Below are positions 37,994 through 45,483 of a stretch of 51,693 nt of DNA, piece by piece. A program made the translations under genes and the position numbers. Below the pieces are notes generated by a model. It ran no database searches and had not been told where the DNA came from. It worked only from the letters and a program-made list of their open reading frames with translations. Positions within the stretch are counted from its first letter, which is position 1; every line of letters starts with the position of its first letter. The DNA lies in the IMG/VR virus record IMGVR_UViG_3300036393_000028, positions 1-51,693 of that record; one strand, 5' to 3'. Origin of the DNA: a virus.

Positions 37994-38564
37994 GACTGTG
38001 ATTCGTTGCGCGCTTTTCCCCCGGATGGTTGCATCTGGGGTTATCGCTGCTGAGCGGGCAATATCAGATTTCCATAAAGAGAAAAGTCCCGAGGGCGACG
38101 ACATATTGACCATTTCGGTTGGCCGAAATGACAGCCTGCCTACTGTGGCTGAGAAGCATGATTTCGGATGTCGGACTGCGGTAAAGGCAAATGAGGGGAT
38201 GGAGCAGAGGAAAGGCGCCCCGCTAGCTCGGCCAGATGAGACAGTGCATTACAGAGGGTGCTTTAGCTTAAGCGTCGCCCATATCCAGGCCGCCCCGCGC
38301 AGACATTTTGAAATATGGGTGGAGCCTCATCCGATCGATGGACTCGATGAACACTGTAACGTTGTGATGAAGCGCAACAATGGACAGGCCACAAAATCGC
38401 AACTGAGTGCCGAGAGGACCAGTATCCTTGTGCACTTGCGGCTCGGCTTATACAGCCCGATGGAGCACATTTGCGATTGCGACGCCGATCTAATTGACCT
38501 CATCGGCGCAATCAGACTGGTGGCTGCTCCCGAGCGTCTTAAGTCTTTAGGCGCGGCCTCGTAG
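37977..38564 (+). CDS. Three-gene accessory operon, gene 3 (unknown)
   Basis: A 195-aa protein overlapping gene 2 by 17 nt. It contains FPRMVASGVIAAERAISDFH, YRGCFSLSVAHIQAAPRRHF, and near the end LYSPMEHICDCDADLIDLIG. No signal peptide or membrane segment, no recognised family. The tight overlaps argue that the three products act together. Confidence 0.6.
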   Translation: MLTNDETVIRCALFPRMVASGVIAAERAISDFHKEKSPEGDDILTISVGRNDSLPTVAEKHDFGCRTAVKANEGMEQRKGAPLARPDETVHYRGCFSLSVAHIQAAPRRHFEIWVEPHPIDGLDEHCNVVMKRNNGQATKSQLSAERTSILVHLRLGLYSPMEHICDCDADLIDLIGAIRLVAAPERLKSLGAAS

Positions 38565-38626
38565 GGTGCCCCCCCCGATGTTTTGCGCTGAGGTTTCGCC
38601 TAAGCCAAAAAGGGCGCTGATGAAAC

Positions 38627-39016
38627 TCACTCGCTCGGTACAACGTAGTATTCATCACCGGAGTAGGGATTGCCGGCCCCGTAGGGATTGTTGAGGCTGT
38701 CTGGCGAATACTGACTGCCATATTGGCCATAGGGATTGGAGATCGAATCCGGGTCGTAAGGATTCGAACTCAGGCGACCATGATAGCTGCCATCGCTCCC
38801 GTAAACCTTGGGTGCGTCGGTAGCATAGGGATTGGTCCAAGACTTGTTGCTGTATTGGCTGCCATATTCGCTGTAGGGGTTCATCAGGCCATCGGACTTG
38901 TACGGGCTCCCGGCGCCATACGGATTGTCCAGGCACTCTGGGTCATAGGGGCAGACGGCCATTGCTGGGCCTGTCACCAAGACAAAGAGGCCCAGTGTCA
39001 GCAATACTCGTTTCAT
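38627..39016 (-). CDS. Exported NPYG-repeat protein
   Basis: A 129-aa protein with signal peptide (MKRVLLTLGLFVLVTGPAMA) and a mature part made of Tyr/Asn/Pro/Gly/Ser repeats such as LDNPYGAGSPYKSDG, MNPYSEYGSQYSNKS and SNPYGQYGSQYSPDSLNN. Repeats of this sort appear in small exported proteins of proteobacteria; role unknown, perhaps surface or periplasmic. Transcribed towards the three-gene operon (convergent). Confidence 0.65.
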   Translation of the reverse strand: MKRVLLTLGLFVLVTGPAMAVCPYDPECLDNPYGAGSPYKSDGLMNPYSEYGSQYSNKSWTNPYATDAPKVYGSDGSYHGRLSSNPYDPDSISNPYGQYGSQYSPDSLNNPYGAGNPYSGDEYYVVPSE

Positions 39017-39259
39017 GGAAGCCCTCGCGACACTATCATGCAGAACTAACACGGCGTATAACGCCAAGGCAAATGCCTCTATTCCTCCTGAGCCTGTCGG
39101 CGCCAACGCCAGCGTGGCAGCTGAGAGATAGGCGAGGTTTCGGCGGGCCGCCTATTTCGCGCCAGCAACAGGGAAACTATCGGTTCACCCTCTCAACAGT
39201 CGGGCAAGTGACAGCAACGTCAATTTGTGCTGAAATCCCCGAGAATGGGGAGGGCCGAC

Positions 39260-39676
39260 ATGCGCGGCGCGTTGATTCGGGCGGGGATTTTATTCTTGGG
39301 CGCCACGGCGGCCTGGGCGGATGATGTGCCGAAAACGGTCAAAATCAAGGGCGATGGGACTGGCGTGCTTCGGATCATCGGAGCCTTCGATGGTATTGAA
39401 TCTCCAACGTTTATATCATTAAACAGTAAGAGGCCTCTCGATTGTCCGGAATACGGATTCTGGAGCCCGAATGGGAGGGTGTTTTCCAGCTGCGACGGAA
39501 AATATGTCTACGAGTCGCAGAGAGTGATCAGGGCGAAAAAGAGAAATCTTGAAGCCATCCTCAAGCTAAGGACACCTCGTCCAGGGCCAGGAGGCCCGGA
39601 CAAGCCTAAGCCTGCCGGTGGAACAGAGGAGCCTGGTCCTGACAACATTGTTCTGCCGGCGGAGCCAAACCAATGA
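39260..39676 (+). CDS. Exported protein, gene 1 of a secreted/membrane pair
   Basis: A 138-aa protein with signal peptide (MRGALIRAGILFLGATAAWA-DD), a beta domain with two Cys (PLDCPEYGFWSP and VFSSCDGKYVY) and a Pro/Gly-rich tail (TPRPGPGGPDKPKPAGG). GGGAGGG before ATG 39260 fixes the start. The downstream membrane protein overlaps by 4 nt. May span the periplasm as a superinfection-exclusion component; this is a guess. Confidence 0.6.
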   Translation: MRGALIRAGILFLGATAAWADDVPKTVKIKGDGTGVLRIIGAFDGIESPTFISLNSKRPLDCPEYGFWSPNGRVFSSCDGKYVYESQRVIRAKKRNLEAILKLRTPRPGPGGPDKPKPAGGTEEPGPDNIVLPAEPNQ

Positions 39677-40080
39677 CCGAGGACGACGTACTCAAAGAGC
39701 GGTATGACCGCGTTCGCGCCGAAAAGAAAAATATGTCCGGCAAGATCAGCGACATTTGCCGGTTCATTGGCTTCGGACTTCTGGCCGCTTTCTACACGAT
39801 CTACACTGATGACCAGAGGTTTGGTGCGTTGTTGTCTGATGGGTCGTGGGCAAAATTTCTTTTAATCTCATTTGCCTTTGCGGGGGCGGTCGCGATTTTC
39901 TTCGACTACATGCAATATGCGGCCGGATATCGAAGCGTCAAAGATGCGATTGGCGCTGACAACAAAATGTACCGTGATGAATCTTGGGCCTACTGGATCT
40001 GGAACAATGCATTTCTCGCCAAGCAGGCGGCCACGCTGATCGGTTGTCTGGCGCTGATTGCGTTCATCTTTACAGTATAG
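39673..40080 (+). CDS. Membrane protein, gene 2 of the pair
   Basis: A 135-aa protein with a charged N-terminal helix (MTEDDVLKERYDRVRAEKKN) and three membrane segments (ICRFIGFGLLAAFYTIYT, FLLISFAFAGAVAIFFDYM, ATLIGCLALIAFIFTV). No family recognised. Coupled to the exported protein by ATGA. Confidence 0.6.
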   Translation: MTEDDVLKERYDRVRAEKKNMSGKISDICRFIGFGLLAAFYTIYTDDQRFGALLSDGSWAKFLLISFAFAGAVAIFFDYMQYAAGYRSVKDAIGADNKMYRDESWAYWIWNNAFLAKQAATLIGCLALIAFIFTV

Positions 40081-40114
40081 GTGCGCGTCTCACGTGCGGA
40101 AGGGGATCAAGGTC

Positions 40115-40423
40115 ATGAGAGGACTGATTGCCGCCTTCGCTATCGTATCCATGAGCTTCTCTGTCTCTGCCGCTGATCCCAATTCATGGCAGGCTCTTAA
40201 GGTGACCAGCGCAGAACTCGCCGCGGCAGCCGACTCTCATGTTGAGGCGGCGACCACCTATCCAGTTTCGGAACTCACAATTCCCAATCTGAACACTAAG
40301 AAACCTGGCAATGTTGTCGTAACATTCTGGCGAGTTGGCGAGAAACACTATAGGTGCTTCACCTTTTTCGTTGAGTCGATTTGGCAGATTGCCGAGCAAT
40401 GTGAGGCGCCAGCGAAGAAGTGA
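40115..40423 (+). CDS. Small exported protein
   Basis: A 102-aa protein with signal peptide (MRGLIAAFAIVSMSFSVSA-AD) and a beta-rich mature domain (NVVVTFWRVGEKHYRCFTFF) with two Cys. AAGGGGATCAAGG precedes the ATG. Probably co-transcribed with the pair upstream. Function unknown. Confidence 0.6.
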   Translation: MRGLIAAFAIVSMSFSVSAADPNSWQALKVTSAELAAAADSHVEAATTYPVSELTIPNLNTKKPGNVVVTFWRVGEKHYRCFTFFVESIWQIAEQCEAPAKK

Positions 40424-40454
40424 GGCTAACTCTCGACGTAGGCGGGGCCTCAGT

Positions 40455-41144
40455 TCATCGGTAAGGCGCTCGCCACCCGGCGGCGACGGCCTCCGCTTCA
40501 TTGCAGAACCACCTCTCACCTTTGGCTGGCTCGATGCGGGTCCGGCCATAGTGCTTGGACCATGGCGCATGATAGATCTTCTCGCCCTTGGCGCTGATGT
40601 TGCCTTTTATCGGGCAATCCTTCGTAGGGGCGATCTGCGCCGCGGTCTCCCAGCGCCTGGCGCGGTATTCCCAGGGCGGTTGGGTCTTTGACTGCCAGAT
40701 ACCGAGTTTCCTGGCGCGGGGCGCCTCCTCGAGCTGGCTGTAATCTGTCGAGTATTTGACGAAGGCCCACGCCAAACCGGAGGCGACGAGCTTGGCACCG
40801 ATGTCGGGTTCAGTCTTGGTAGAGCACACGCCAATCAGTCGACCATAAGCGTCCCGGCCTCTTGGATCGCAACTCACCACCTTGCCTTCGGCCATGGCTG
40901 CCAGGGCTCTTATGGCAGTTCGCGAGCAATTCCAGGTGCCTTTCGGAAGCTGGCATTTCTGACCCGTCTCGGGCGCGTCGATACCGAAGATGCGAACAAC
41001 AAAGGGCGTACCATCCATCATGACGCTGATGGTATCGCCATCAATGATAGTGGCCCGCCCCGAGGCAGCGGCGGCATGGGCGCCACCTGCCGACAGGCAT
41101 AAGCCGACGGCAAGTGCGATCGAGCAACAGAAACGAATGAACAT
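40455..41144 (-). CDS. Exported thermonuclease (SNase-like) family protein
   Basis: A 229-aa protein with signal peptide (MFIRFCCSIALAVGLCLSAG, cut after AHA) and a staphylococcal-nuclease-like domain: ATIIDGDTISVMMDG, VRIFGIDAPETGQKCQ, DAYGRLIGVC and VASGLAWAF. The Asp in DGDT, the Asp-Ala-Pro-Glu and the Arg of YGRLI are the expected active-site positions. A C-terminal extension (about 175-229, NISAKGEKIYHAPWSKHYGR) is excalibur-like. It would cut DNA or RNA in the periplasm. Promoter TTGCTT-N16-CATAAT ends 7 nt before the ATG. Confidence 0.88.
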   Translation of the reverse strand: MFIRFCCSIALAVGLCLSAGGAHAAAASGRATIIDGDTISVMMDGTPFVVRIFGIDAPETGQKCQLPKGTWNCSRTAIRALAAMAEGKVVSCDPRGRDAYGRLIGVCSTKTEPDIGAKLVASGLAWAFVKYSTDYSQLEEAPRARKLGIWQSKTQPPWEYRARRWETAAQIAPTKDCPIKGNISAKGEKIYHAPWSKHYGRTRIEPAKGERWFCNEAEAVAAGWRAPYR

Positions 41145-41151
41145 ATCGGTA

Positions 41152-41179
41152 ATTATGCTGCAATGGTCCTTGAAAGCAA
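41152..41179 (-). promoter_or_regulatory. Leaderless-type promoter of the nuclease gene
   Basis: On the minus strand TTGCTT, 16-bp spacer, CATAAT, 7 nt before the ATG at 41144. Same spacing to the start codon as the three promoters at 34182, 35163 and 36412. Confidence 0.55.
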
Positions 41180-41210
41180 ATATTTGCGCACATGGGTGGG
41201 GACCCCGCGA

Positions 41211-41244
41211 AAAATGGCCCCTCATCGATACCTCTTGAGGGGCC
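41211..41244 (-). terminator. Terminator of the GrlR-like gene
   Basis: GGCCCCTCA (41216-41224) and TGAGGGGCC (41236-41244) form a perfect 9-bp stem with an 11-nt loop; on the minus strand it is followed by ATTTTT. It lies between the GrlR-like stop and the nuclease promoter. Confidence 0.75.
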
Positions 41245-41278
41245 GCGTCGCGTCAAAACCCAGAGAAGTTGTCGCTGA

Positions 41279-41605
41279 TTATTCAGAGAGCCAAGTCAAG
41301 CTCGCCGCGAAGCTTATTCCGGGAGCCCGAGGAGCCGCCCCCTGAAGGGTAGCGCTCTTGTCGGTATAGGCGCCCACCAGATCAATCAAGACGTTGTCAA
41401 TTCCGAATACCGACGGGATCCCGGCCGTCCGATCATGCCGGCCGGTCTGGACTTGGGCAGAAAAGGAGCCCTTATCCAGTTGATACTGCCCAACATAGTA
41501 TAGAGCCCCGTCGCCGCCGTGGATTTTGCCGTCTTGCAAATAAACAACGCCAGCGCCATTGCCCAGTTGAGTCTGGAAGCGCACTTGGTAGAGGCCATTT
41601 TTCAT
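41279..41605 (-). CDS. GrlR-family regulatory-like protein
   Basis: A 108-aa beta-barrel-type protein matching the GrlR family: MKNGLYQVRFQTQLGNGAGV, LQDGKIHGGDGALYYVGQY, FSAQVQTGRHD and SVFGIDNVLIDLVGAYTDK. In enteropathogens GrlR binds the activator GrlA and controls virulence genes; the wider family binds lipids or proteins. Start 41605 has GGAG upstream. In a phage it could modulate a host regulator. It ends with its own terminator. Confidence 0.75.
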   Translation of the reverse strand: MKNGLYQVRFQTQLGNGAGVVYLQDGKIHGGDGALYYVGQYQLDKGSFSAQVQTGRHDRTAGIPSVFGIDNVLIDLVGAYTDKSATLQGAAPRAPGISFAASLTWLSE

Positions 41606-41766
41606 TCGATTATTCTCCGTGTTGCACCTGCCACCCACCGAGGCAGATAGGTGGGGCTAAACCTGATAACAAGAGGCGGACAACCGCCAGCACGGCCTTC
41701 GGGTTAACTTGATGATGGCCGAGCGTTAGTCCAAGAAATGGACTTGTTCTGAGAGAGTTTTGCAAC

Positions 41767-41786
41767 GCCCGCCGTGATGGCGCGCC
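41767..41786 (+). repeat. 20-bp direct repeat before the tail fibre gene, copy 2
   Basis: Exact copy of the element at 24512-24531, again 25 bp before a virion gene start. See copy 1. Confidence 0.6.
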
Positions 41787-41810
41787 AAGCCCAATGAAGG
41801 AGTTTGCTCA

Positions 41811-42758
41811 ATGACGGCCATCTTCATCCCGCCCAGGATCAGGGTCACTGACTTTCAAGGCATGCCGGTCAAAGGCGCGCTGGTCACCTTCTATGAGGCC
41901 GGAACCACGACACTGAAGGCGATCTATCGGGACCCAGGCCTGTCGCTGCCGCACACCAACCCAGTCGTGGCCGATGCTGGCGGCCTCCTGCCGGTGATCT
42001 ACCTCACGGGCTCCTATAAGATCCGCGCGACGGATGCGGCCGGTGTCCTCCTCTTCCCGGAGGTCGATAATCTCGATACTCCGCTGACCAGCTCGGGCGG
42101 TGTGCTGGGCGTGGCCCAGGGCGGCACCGGAGGCGCAACACCGGAGCTTGCCCGTTTCTACCTGGGCGCCGCCGCTCAGGCCACGCTTGACGCTCTTGGC
42201 TCGACGGTCGGCGCCATTCTATCGACCATCAATAGCTATCCTGCCTTCGGGGCGCTGGCCGGCAAGAGCAAGGTGGCACCTGACGACTTCGCATCTAACA
42301 GCTTTGCGCCTGTCTGCATTCAGCGCCAGATCACGCTCAACTCGGTTCGCAGTTCGCTGAACGGCATCATCCCGGTCGACAACACCGCACCGCTCAGGAG
42401 CGAGGGCGACACGATCTTTTCGGTGAACTTCACCCCGAAGCGTTCCGATACGGTCATACGGGCGAGGGTGGTTGCACACCTCGCGGGCGCCTCCCGAATT
42501 GGCGCCATAGCGCTGTTCAACTCCATCGGGGCAAACGACCCTGCGATTGCAGCCATAGCTTGTTACATGGATGGCGCCGCGATGACCAATCCGGTTTACC
42601 TGGAACATGAGTTTCCGAGCCCCGGCACTAGCCAAATCACAGTCCAGGTGAACACAGGCGCCAATGCTGCCTACTTTCTGAACGGCTCCGGCACTTCTGG
42701 CTTGTTCAACGGTACGATGGCGTCCCGTCTCATCCTCGAAGAATACCGGGCGGTGTGA
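41811..42758 (+). CDS. Tail fibre / tailspike-type protein
   Basis: A 315-aa protein. Residues about 1-90 are a phage-tail anchoring domain (MTAIFIPPRIRVTDFQGMPV, ALVTFYEAGTTTLKAIYRDP, GSYKIRATDAAG). A fibre hinge VAQGGTGGATPELARFYLGA is at about 101-120. The C-terminal part (about 170-315) is a jelly-roll-like receptor-binding domain. It is short for a tailspike, and lies apart from the other virion genes after the moron region. AAGGAG precedes the ATG. Confidence 0.82.
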   Translation: MTAIFIPPRIRVTDFQGMPVKGALVTFYEAGTTTLKAIYRDPGLSLPHTNPVVADAGGLLPVIYLTGSYKIRATDAAGVLLFPEVDNLDTPLTSSGGVLGVAQGGTGGATPELARFYLGAAAQATLDALGSTVGAILSTINSYPAFGALAGKSKVAPDDFASNSFAPVCIQRQITLNSVRSSLNGIIPVDNTAPLRSEGDTIFSVNFTPKRSDTVIRARVVAHLAGASRIGAIALFNSIGANDPAIAAIACYMDGAAMTNPVYLEHEFPSPGTSQITVQVNTGANAAYFLNGSGTSGLFNGTMASRLILEEYRAV

Positions 42759-43018
42759 TGATGTTCGACAATCTCCAATGGCGCGACATCCTCCAGCACT
42801 CTGCCGGCGGAATAGCTATGGGCTTCATGGCTTATCTGTTCTGGTGGCCTTTGTTACTGCTCAATGCGGCGTTCTGGATCGGCCGCGAAGCATATCAGCG
42901 GATCGATCAGGGCCAGTCCATGTCCCGCATGCTCATGTCCAACCAGGTCGCGCTTGAATGGGGAGCGCCGTCGATCCTCGCCCCTCTCGTCTATCTCCTT
43001 CTCGCATGGGGGGCATAA
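42758..43018 (+). CDS. Membrane protein of the lysis cassette (holin-like)
   Basis: An 86-aa protein with two hydrophobic segments (GFMAYLFWWPLLLLNAAFWI and PSILAPLVYLLLAWGA). Size, membrane segments and place before endolysin genes suit a holin. GTG 42755, ATG 42758 or 42761 could start it; it overlaps the fibre stop. Confidence 0.6.
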   Translation: MMFDNLQWRDILQHSAGGIAMGFMAYLFWWPLLLLNAAFWIGREAYQRIDQGQSMSRMLMSNQVALEWGAPSILAPLVYLLLAWGA

Positions 43019-43020
43019 CG

Positions 43021-43335
43021 ATGACCAAGGCCGAAGACCGCGAATGGCACCTGGACAAAAAAGTACCCATAGCCCTGATCGTGACAATCGCCCTGACCTT
43101 CGGTGGCCAGGCCATCACCTTCACGATCTGGGCAACTCGTCTCGATAACCGCGTCGCCTCGCTTGAGCAGAAGGACAACGACCGCAACCGGCAGGCCGAC
43201 AAGCTGAATGAAATCGCGGTCAATATCGCCACGCTCACCGCCAGGGCGGAGTCGACCAATCAACAGCTTTCAGATGTTAAGCGCAACGTTGAGAGCCTGA
43301 CGCAGCAAGTGCTGCAAGAGAAAACCCGGCGCTAA
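43021..43335 (+). CDS. Membrane-anchored coiled-coil protein of the lysis cassette
   Basis: A 104-aa protein with one membrane helix (IALIVTIALTFGGQAITFTI, about 17-37) then a long coiled coil (NRVASLEQKDNDRNRQADKL). Proteins like this occur in lysis cassettes as holin or antiholin partners. It starts 2 nt after the preceding stop. Confidence 0.6.
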   Translation: MTKAEDREWHLDKKVPIALIVTIALTFGGQAITFTIWATRLDNRVASLEQKDNDRNRQADKLNEIAVNIATLTARAESTNQQLSDVKRNVESLTQQVLQEKTRR

Positions 43336-43354
43336 ACTCCACAAGGACGGCCCT

Positions 43355-43678
43355 ATGTTGAAATCACCCTACTTCATTGTGGGCGTGGCCATTGGCGCGC
43401 TCGCCGTAATACTCTTGCTCATCGCGCCCAAGTCGTTCGCTCAGGTCGTTCCATGCGGCCCGGAGAAACAGGTCACCAGCGCTCTGACCAACATCGGCGA
43501 AAAGCTGTTTGCCGATGGAACGGCCAAGAGCCCGAATGGAAGCGTGTCAGTGCGGCTGTTCGTCCATCCGACGAAGCGGTCATGGACGCTGCTCATTCTG
43601 CCTGAGCCGGGCAAGGCCTGCATTGGCGCGGTAGGGGAGGGCTTTGAGCCTGCCCGCCTGCCGGGGAGCGACGCATGA
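43355..43678 (+). CDS. Exported or membrane-anchored lysis-region protein
   Basis: A 107-aa protein with an N-terminal hydrophobic segment (YFIVGVAIGALAVILLLIAP) acting as signal or anchor, then a periplasmic beta domain with two Cys (VVPCGPEKQV and GKACIGAVGEG). Function unknown. The HNH gene overlaps its stop (ATGA). Confidence 0.55.
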   Translation: MLKSPYFIVGVAIGALAVILLLIAPKSFAQVVPCGPEKQVTSALTNIGEKLFADGTAKSPNGSVSVRLFVHPTKRSWTLLILPEPGKACIGAVGEGFEPARLPGSDA

Positions 43679-44187
43679 GTGAGCCCCAAGAGGAATGGCG
43701 CCGGATCGCCGCGTTCCCCAACTATGTCATATCGAACCAGGGGAGGGTGAGGCGGGACAGAAGCTCGCCGCGGCATCCAGTGAGCGGACAGCATCTTAGG
43801 CCGCGCGCAGGAAAGAAGGGGCATCTCTACGTGAATCTTGGCGGGACTGGCGCGCCAAAGTCTTGTTACGTGCACCGGCTAGTCGCCACAGCTTTCATCG
43901 GGCCGCCCCCGTCCCCCAAGCATCAAGTCGCCCACTGGGACGGCGACACCTCCAACAATACGGTCGGCAATCTGCGTTGGGCGACCAACAAAGAAAACTC
44001 CCAGGACAGCATTAGGCTTGGCCGAAACCGTCGGCCGCGAGGAGTTGCGGCAGCCAGAGCAAAGCTGACGATCGAGCAAGTCAGGCTGATCCGCGCCGAC
44101 CACAGCATCACGTGCCGGGAGTGGGGCAGACGCCTGAACGTCAGTCACAACATCGTTTCGGCCGCTCGTCGCGGGCTCACCTACTGA
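43675..44187 (+). CDS. HNH homing endonuclease (NUMOD4-HNH)
   Basis: A 170-aa protein: NUMOD4 motif (EEWRRIAAFPNYVISNQGRV), HNH core (YVHRLVATAFIG, VAHWDGDTSNNTVGNLRWAT) and a C-terminal HTH (LTIEQVRLIRADHSITCREW, VSHNIVSAARRG). Freestanding homing endonucleases of this build insert into phage genomes. It sits inside the lysis cassette between a membrane protein and the endolysin without breaking either. Confidence 0.88.
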   Translation: MSEPQEEWRRIAAFPNYVISNQGRVRRDRSSPRHPVSGQHLRPRAGKKGHLYVNLGGTGAPKSCYVHRLVATAFIGPPPSPKHQVAHWDGDTSNNTVGNLRWATNKENSQDSIRLGRNRRPRGVAAARAKLTIEQVRLIRADHSITCREWGRRLNVSHNIVSAARRGLTY

Positions 44188-44196
44188 GGACTAAAC

Positions 44197-44958
44197 ATGA
44201 TCCGCAAATCAACGGAATTTCTGGTGATTCATTGTTCGGCAAGCCCGCCAAATGTCGACGTGGGCGTTGCCGAGATTCGGCAATGGCATCTCAAGCGCGG
44301 CTTCAGCGACATCGGCTATCACTTCGTCATCCGCCGCGATGGCCGGGTGGAGATCGGCCGGCCCGAGAACCTTGTCGGCTCCCATGTCCGGGGCCACAAC
44401 TCGAATAGCCTGGGCATCTGCCTGGTGGGCGGCACGGACGCGCGCCAGCGGCCGGAGAACAACTTCACCGCGGAACAATGGGCCTCGCTCCAGACCCTTC
44501 TGATGCGCCTCACCCAGAAGTACCCCAATGCCAAGATCCTGGGCCACCGGGACTTCCCGCAGGTCGCCAAGGCCTGTCCATGCTTCGACGCCATCAAGTG
44601 GGCCCAGGGCCTCGGTTTGCCCGCAGCGAAGCGCATGCGGCCCGCTATGGCGTCTCTGGCAGGCTTCGAAGCGGCGCCCGAGATCGAGGACGGCGACGAG
44701 GCGGACATGGGGGAGGGCAATGCTCCGGGATTTCCGGATAGCTCGCCAGCTCCTACCGGTCCTGGCAAATGGGCAACAGCGCTATTTGGCGGCGGCGGCC
44801 TGGGCTTGTTCGGCGGCTATGGCTACGGCCTGCCACCAATCGTTCTGCTGGTCGTGGCGGGCCTCACCGCTGTCGGCGTTGTCGGTTTCCTGATCGCCAT
44901 CGGCCGCGAGCGCCGGGAAAAGCTCTGGGACAAGATGGTGGGAGGACTCATCGGATGA
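44197..44958 (+). CDS. Endolysin: N-acetylmuramoyl-L-alanine amidase with C-terminal membrane segment
   Basis: A 253-aa T7-lysozyme-like amidase that would cut the bond between muramic acid and the peptide. Zinc ligands: His12 (LVIHCSAS), His117 (GHRDFP) and Cys127 (AKACPCFD); Tyr41 (DIGYHFVI) and Lys125 complete the site. After a linker (about 140-190) a Gly-rich stretch and one membrane helix (IVLLVVAGLTAVGVVGFLIA) end the protein. Rz follows with an ATGA overlap. Confidence 0.9.
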   Translation: MIRKSTEFLVIHCSASPPNVDVGVAEIRQWHLKRGFSDIGYHFVIRRDGRVEIGRPENLVGSHVRGHNSNSLGICLVGGTDARQRPENNFTAEQWASLQTLLMRLTQKYPNAKILGHRDFPQVAKACPCFDAIKWAQGLGLPAAKRMRPAMASLAGFEAAPEIEDGDEADMGEGNAPGFPDSSPAPTGPGKWATALFGGGGLGLFGGYGYGLPPIVLLVVAGLTAVGVVGFLIAIGRERREKLWDKMVGGLIG

Positions 44959-45293
44959 GCCTCCTCGCCCGCTTCCTCGGCTTCGGTGTGCCTTCTTGGC
45001 TCGTCTATGTGCTGGCGATCAGCGCCGTGATCGGCGCTGTCTACGGCAAGGGATACCTGGACGCCAAGCATGCGGCCGAACTCGCCAACAAGGACGCCAT
45101 CATAGCCGACGTCCGCGCCAAGCTCGAGGCCAATGACGAAATCCGCCGGCAGGCTGAAGCCGACGCCGCCCGCGCTGAAGCTGAAGCCGAAAAACAGAAG
45201 GAACTGCTCGATGAACTGCGGAAAGCTCCGCCTTCCTGCAATCTTACTGACGCTCATGTTGACGGCGTGCGCCGGATTGACGGTGCGCCCTGA
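44955..45293 (+). CDS. Rz: i-spanin (Rz-like)
   Basis: A 112-aa inner-membrane spanin: N-terminal membrane helix (WLVYVLAISAVIGAVYGKGY) and a long periplasmic coiled coil of Ala/Glu/Lys (AELANKDAIIADVRAKLEAN). It would bind the Rz1 lipoprotein across the periplasm and fuse the membranes at lysis. The start overlaps the endolysin stop. Confidence 0.85.
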   Translation: MSLLARFLGFGVPSWLVYVLAISAVIGAVYGKGYLDAKHAAELANKDAIIADVRAKLEANDEIRRQAEADAARAEAEAEKQKELLDELRKAPPSCNLTDAHVDGVRRIDGAP

Positions 45294-45477
45294 CGGCCCA
45301 AAAGTGCCTTTGCCAGACCCGCCCGCGCGCCTCCAGACAAAATGCGACCGTCCTGCCGTCACTGTGGGCCAGGACGCAGTCCAGGCGCTCTATGCGACCC
45401 GTAGCGCCCTCAAGACCTGCGAGGGCAAGCGCGCTGGTTGGAACAAGTTCTACCGCGATGTAAGGGCGAAGCGATGA
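45211..45477 (+). CDS. Rz1: o-spanin lipoprotein (Rz1-like)
   Basis: An 88-aa outer-membrane lipoprotein beginning inside Rz in another frame (83-nt overlap). Lipobox LTAC with Cys20 (LPAILLTLMLTACAGL), then a Pro-rich segment (DGPKVPLPDPPARLQ). This nested order is typical of Rz/Rz1 pairs; it extends well beyond the Rz stop. Confidence 0.85.
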   Translation: MNCGKLRLPAILLTLMLTACAGLTVRPDGPKVPLPDPPARLQTKCDRPAVTVGQDAVQALYATRSALKTCEGKRAGWNKFYRDVRAKR

Positions 45478-45483
45478 AAGTCG

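Noticed and set aside
38566-38576. Run of eight C as a possible phase-variation tract
   Set aside because: It lies after the stop of the third operon gene and before the end of a convergent gene, so length change would alter no gene.
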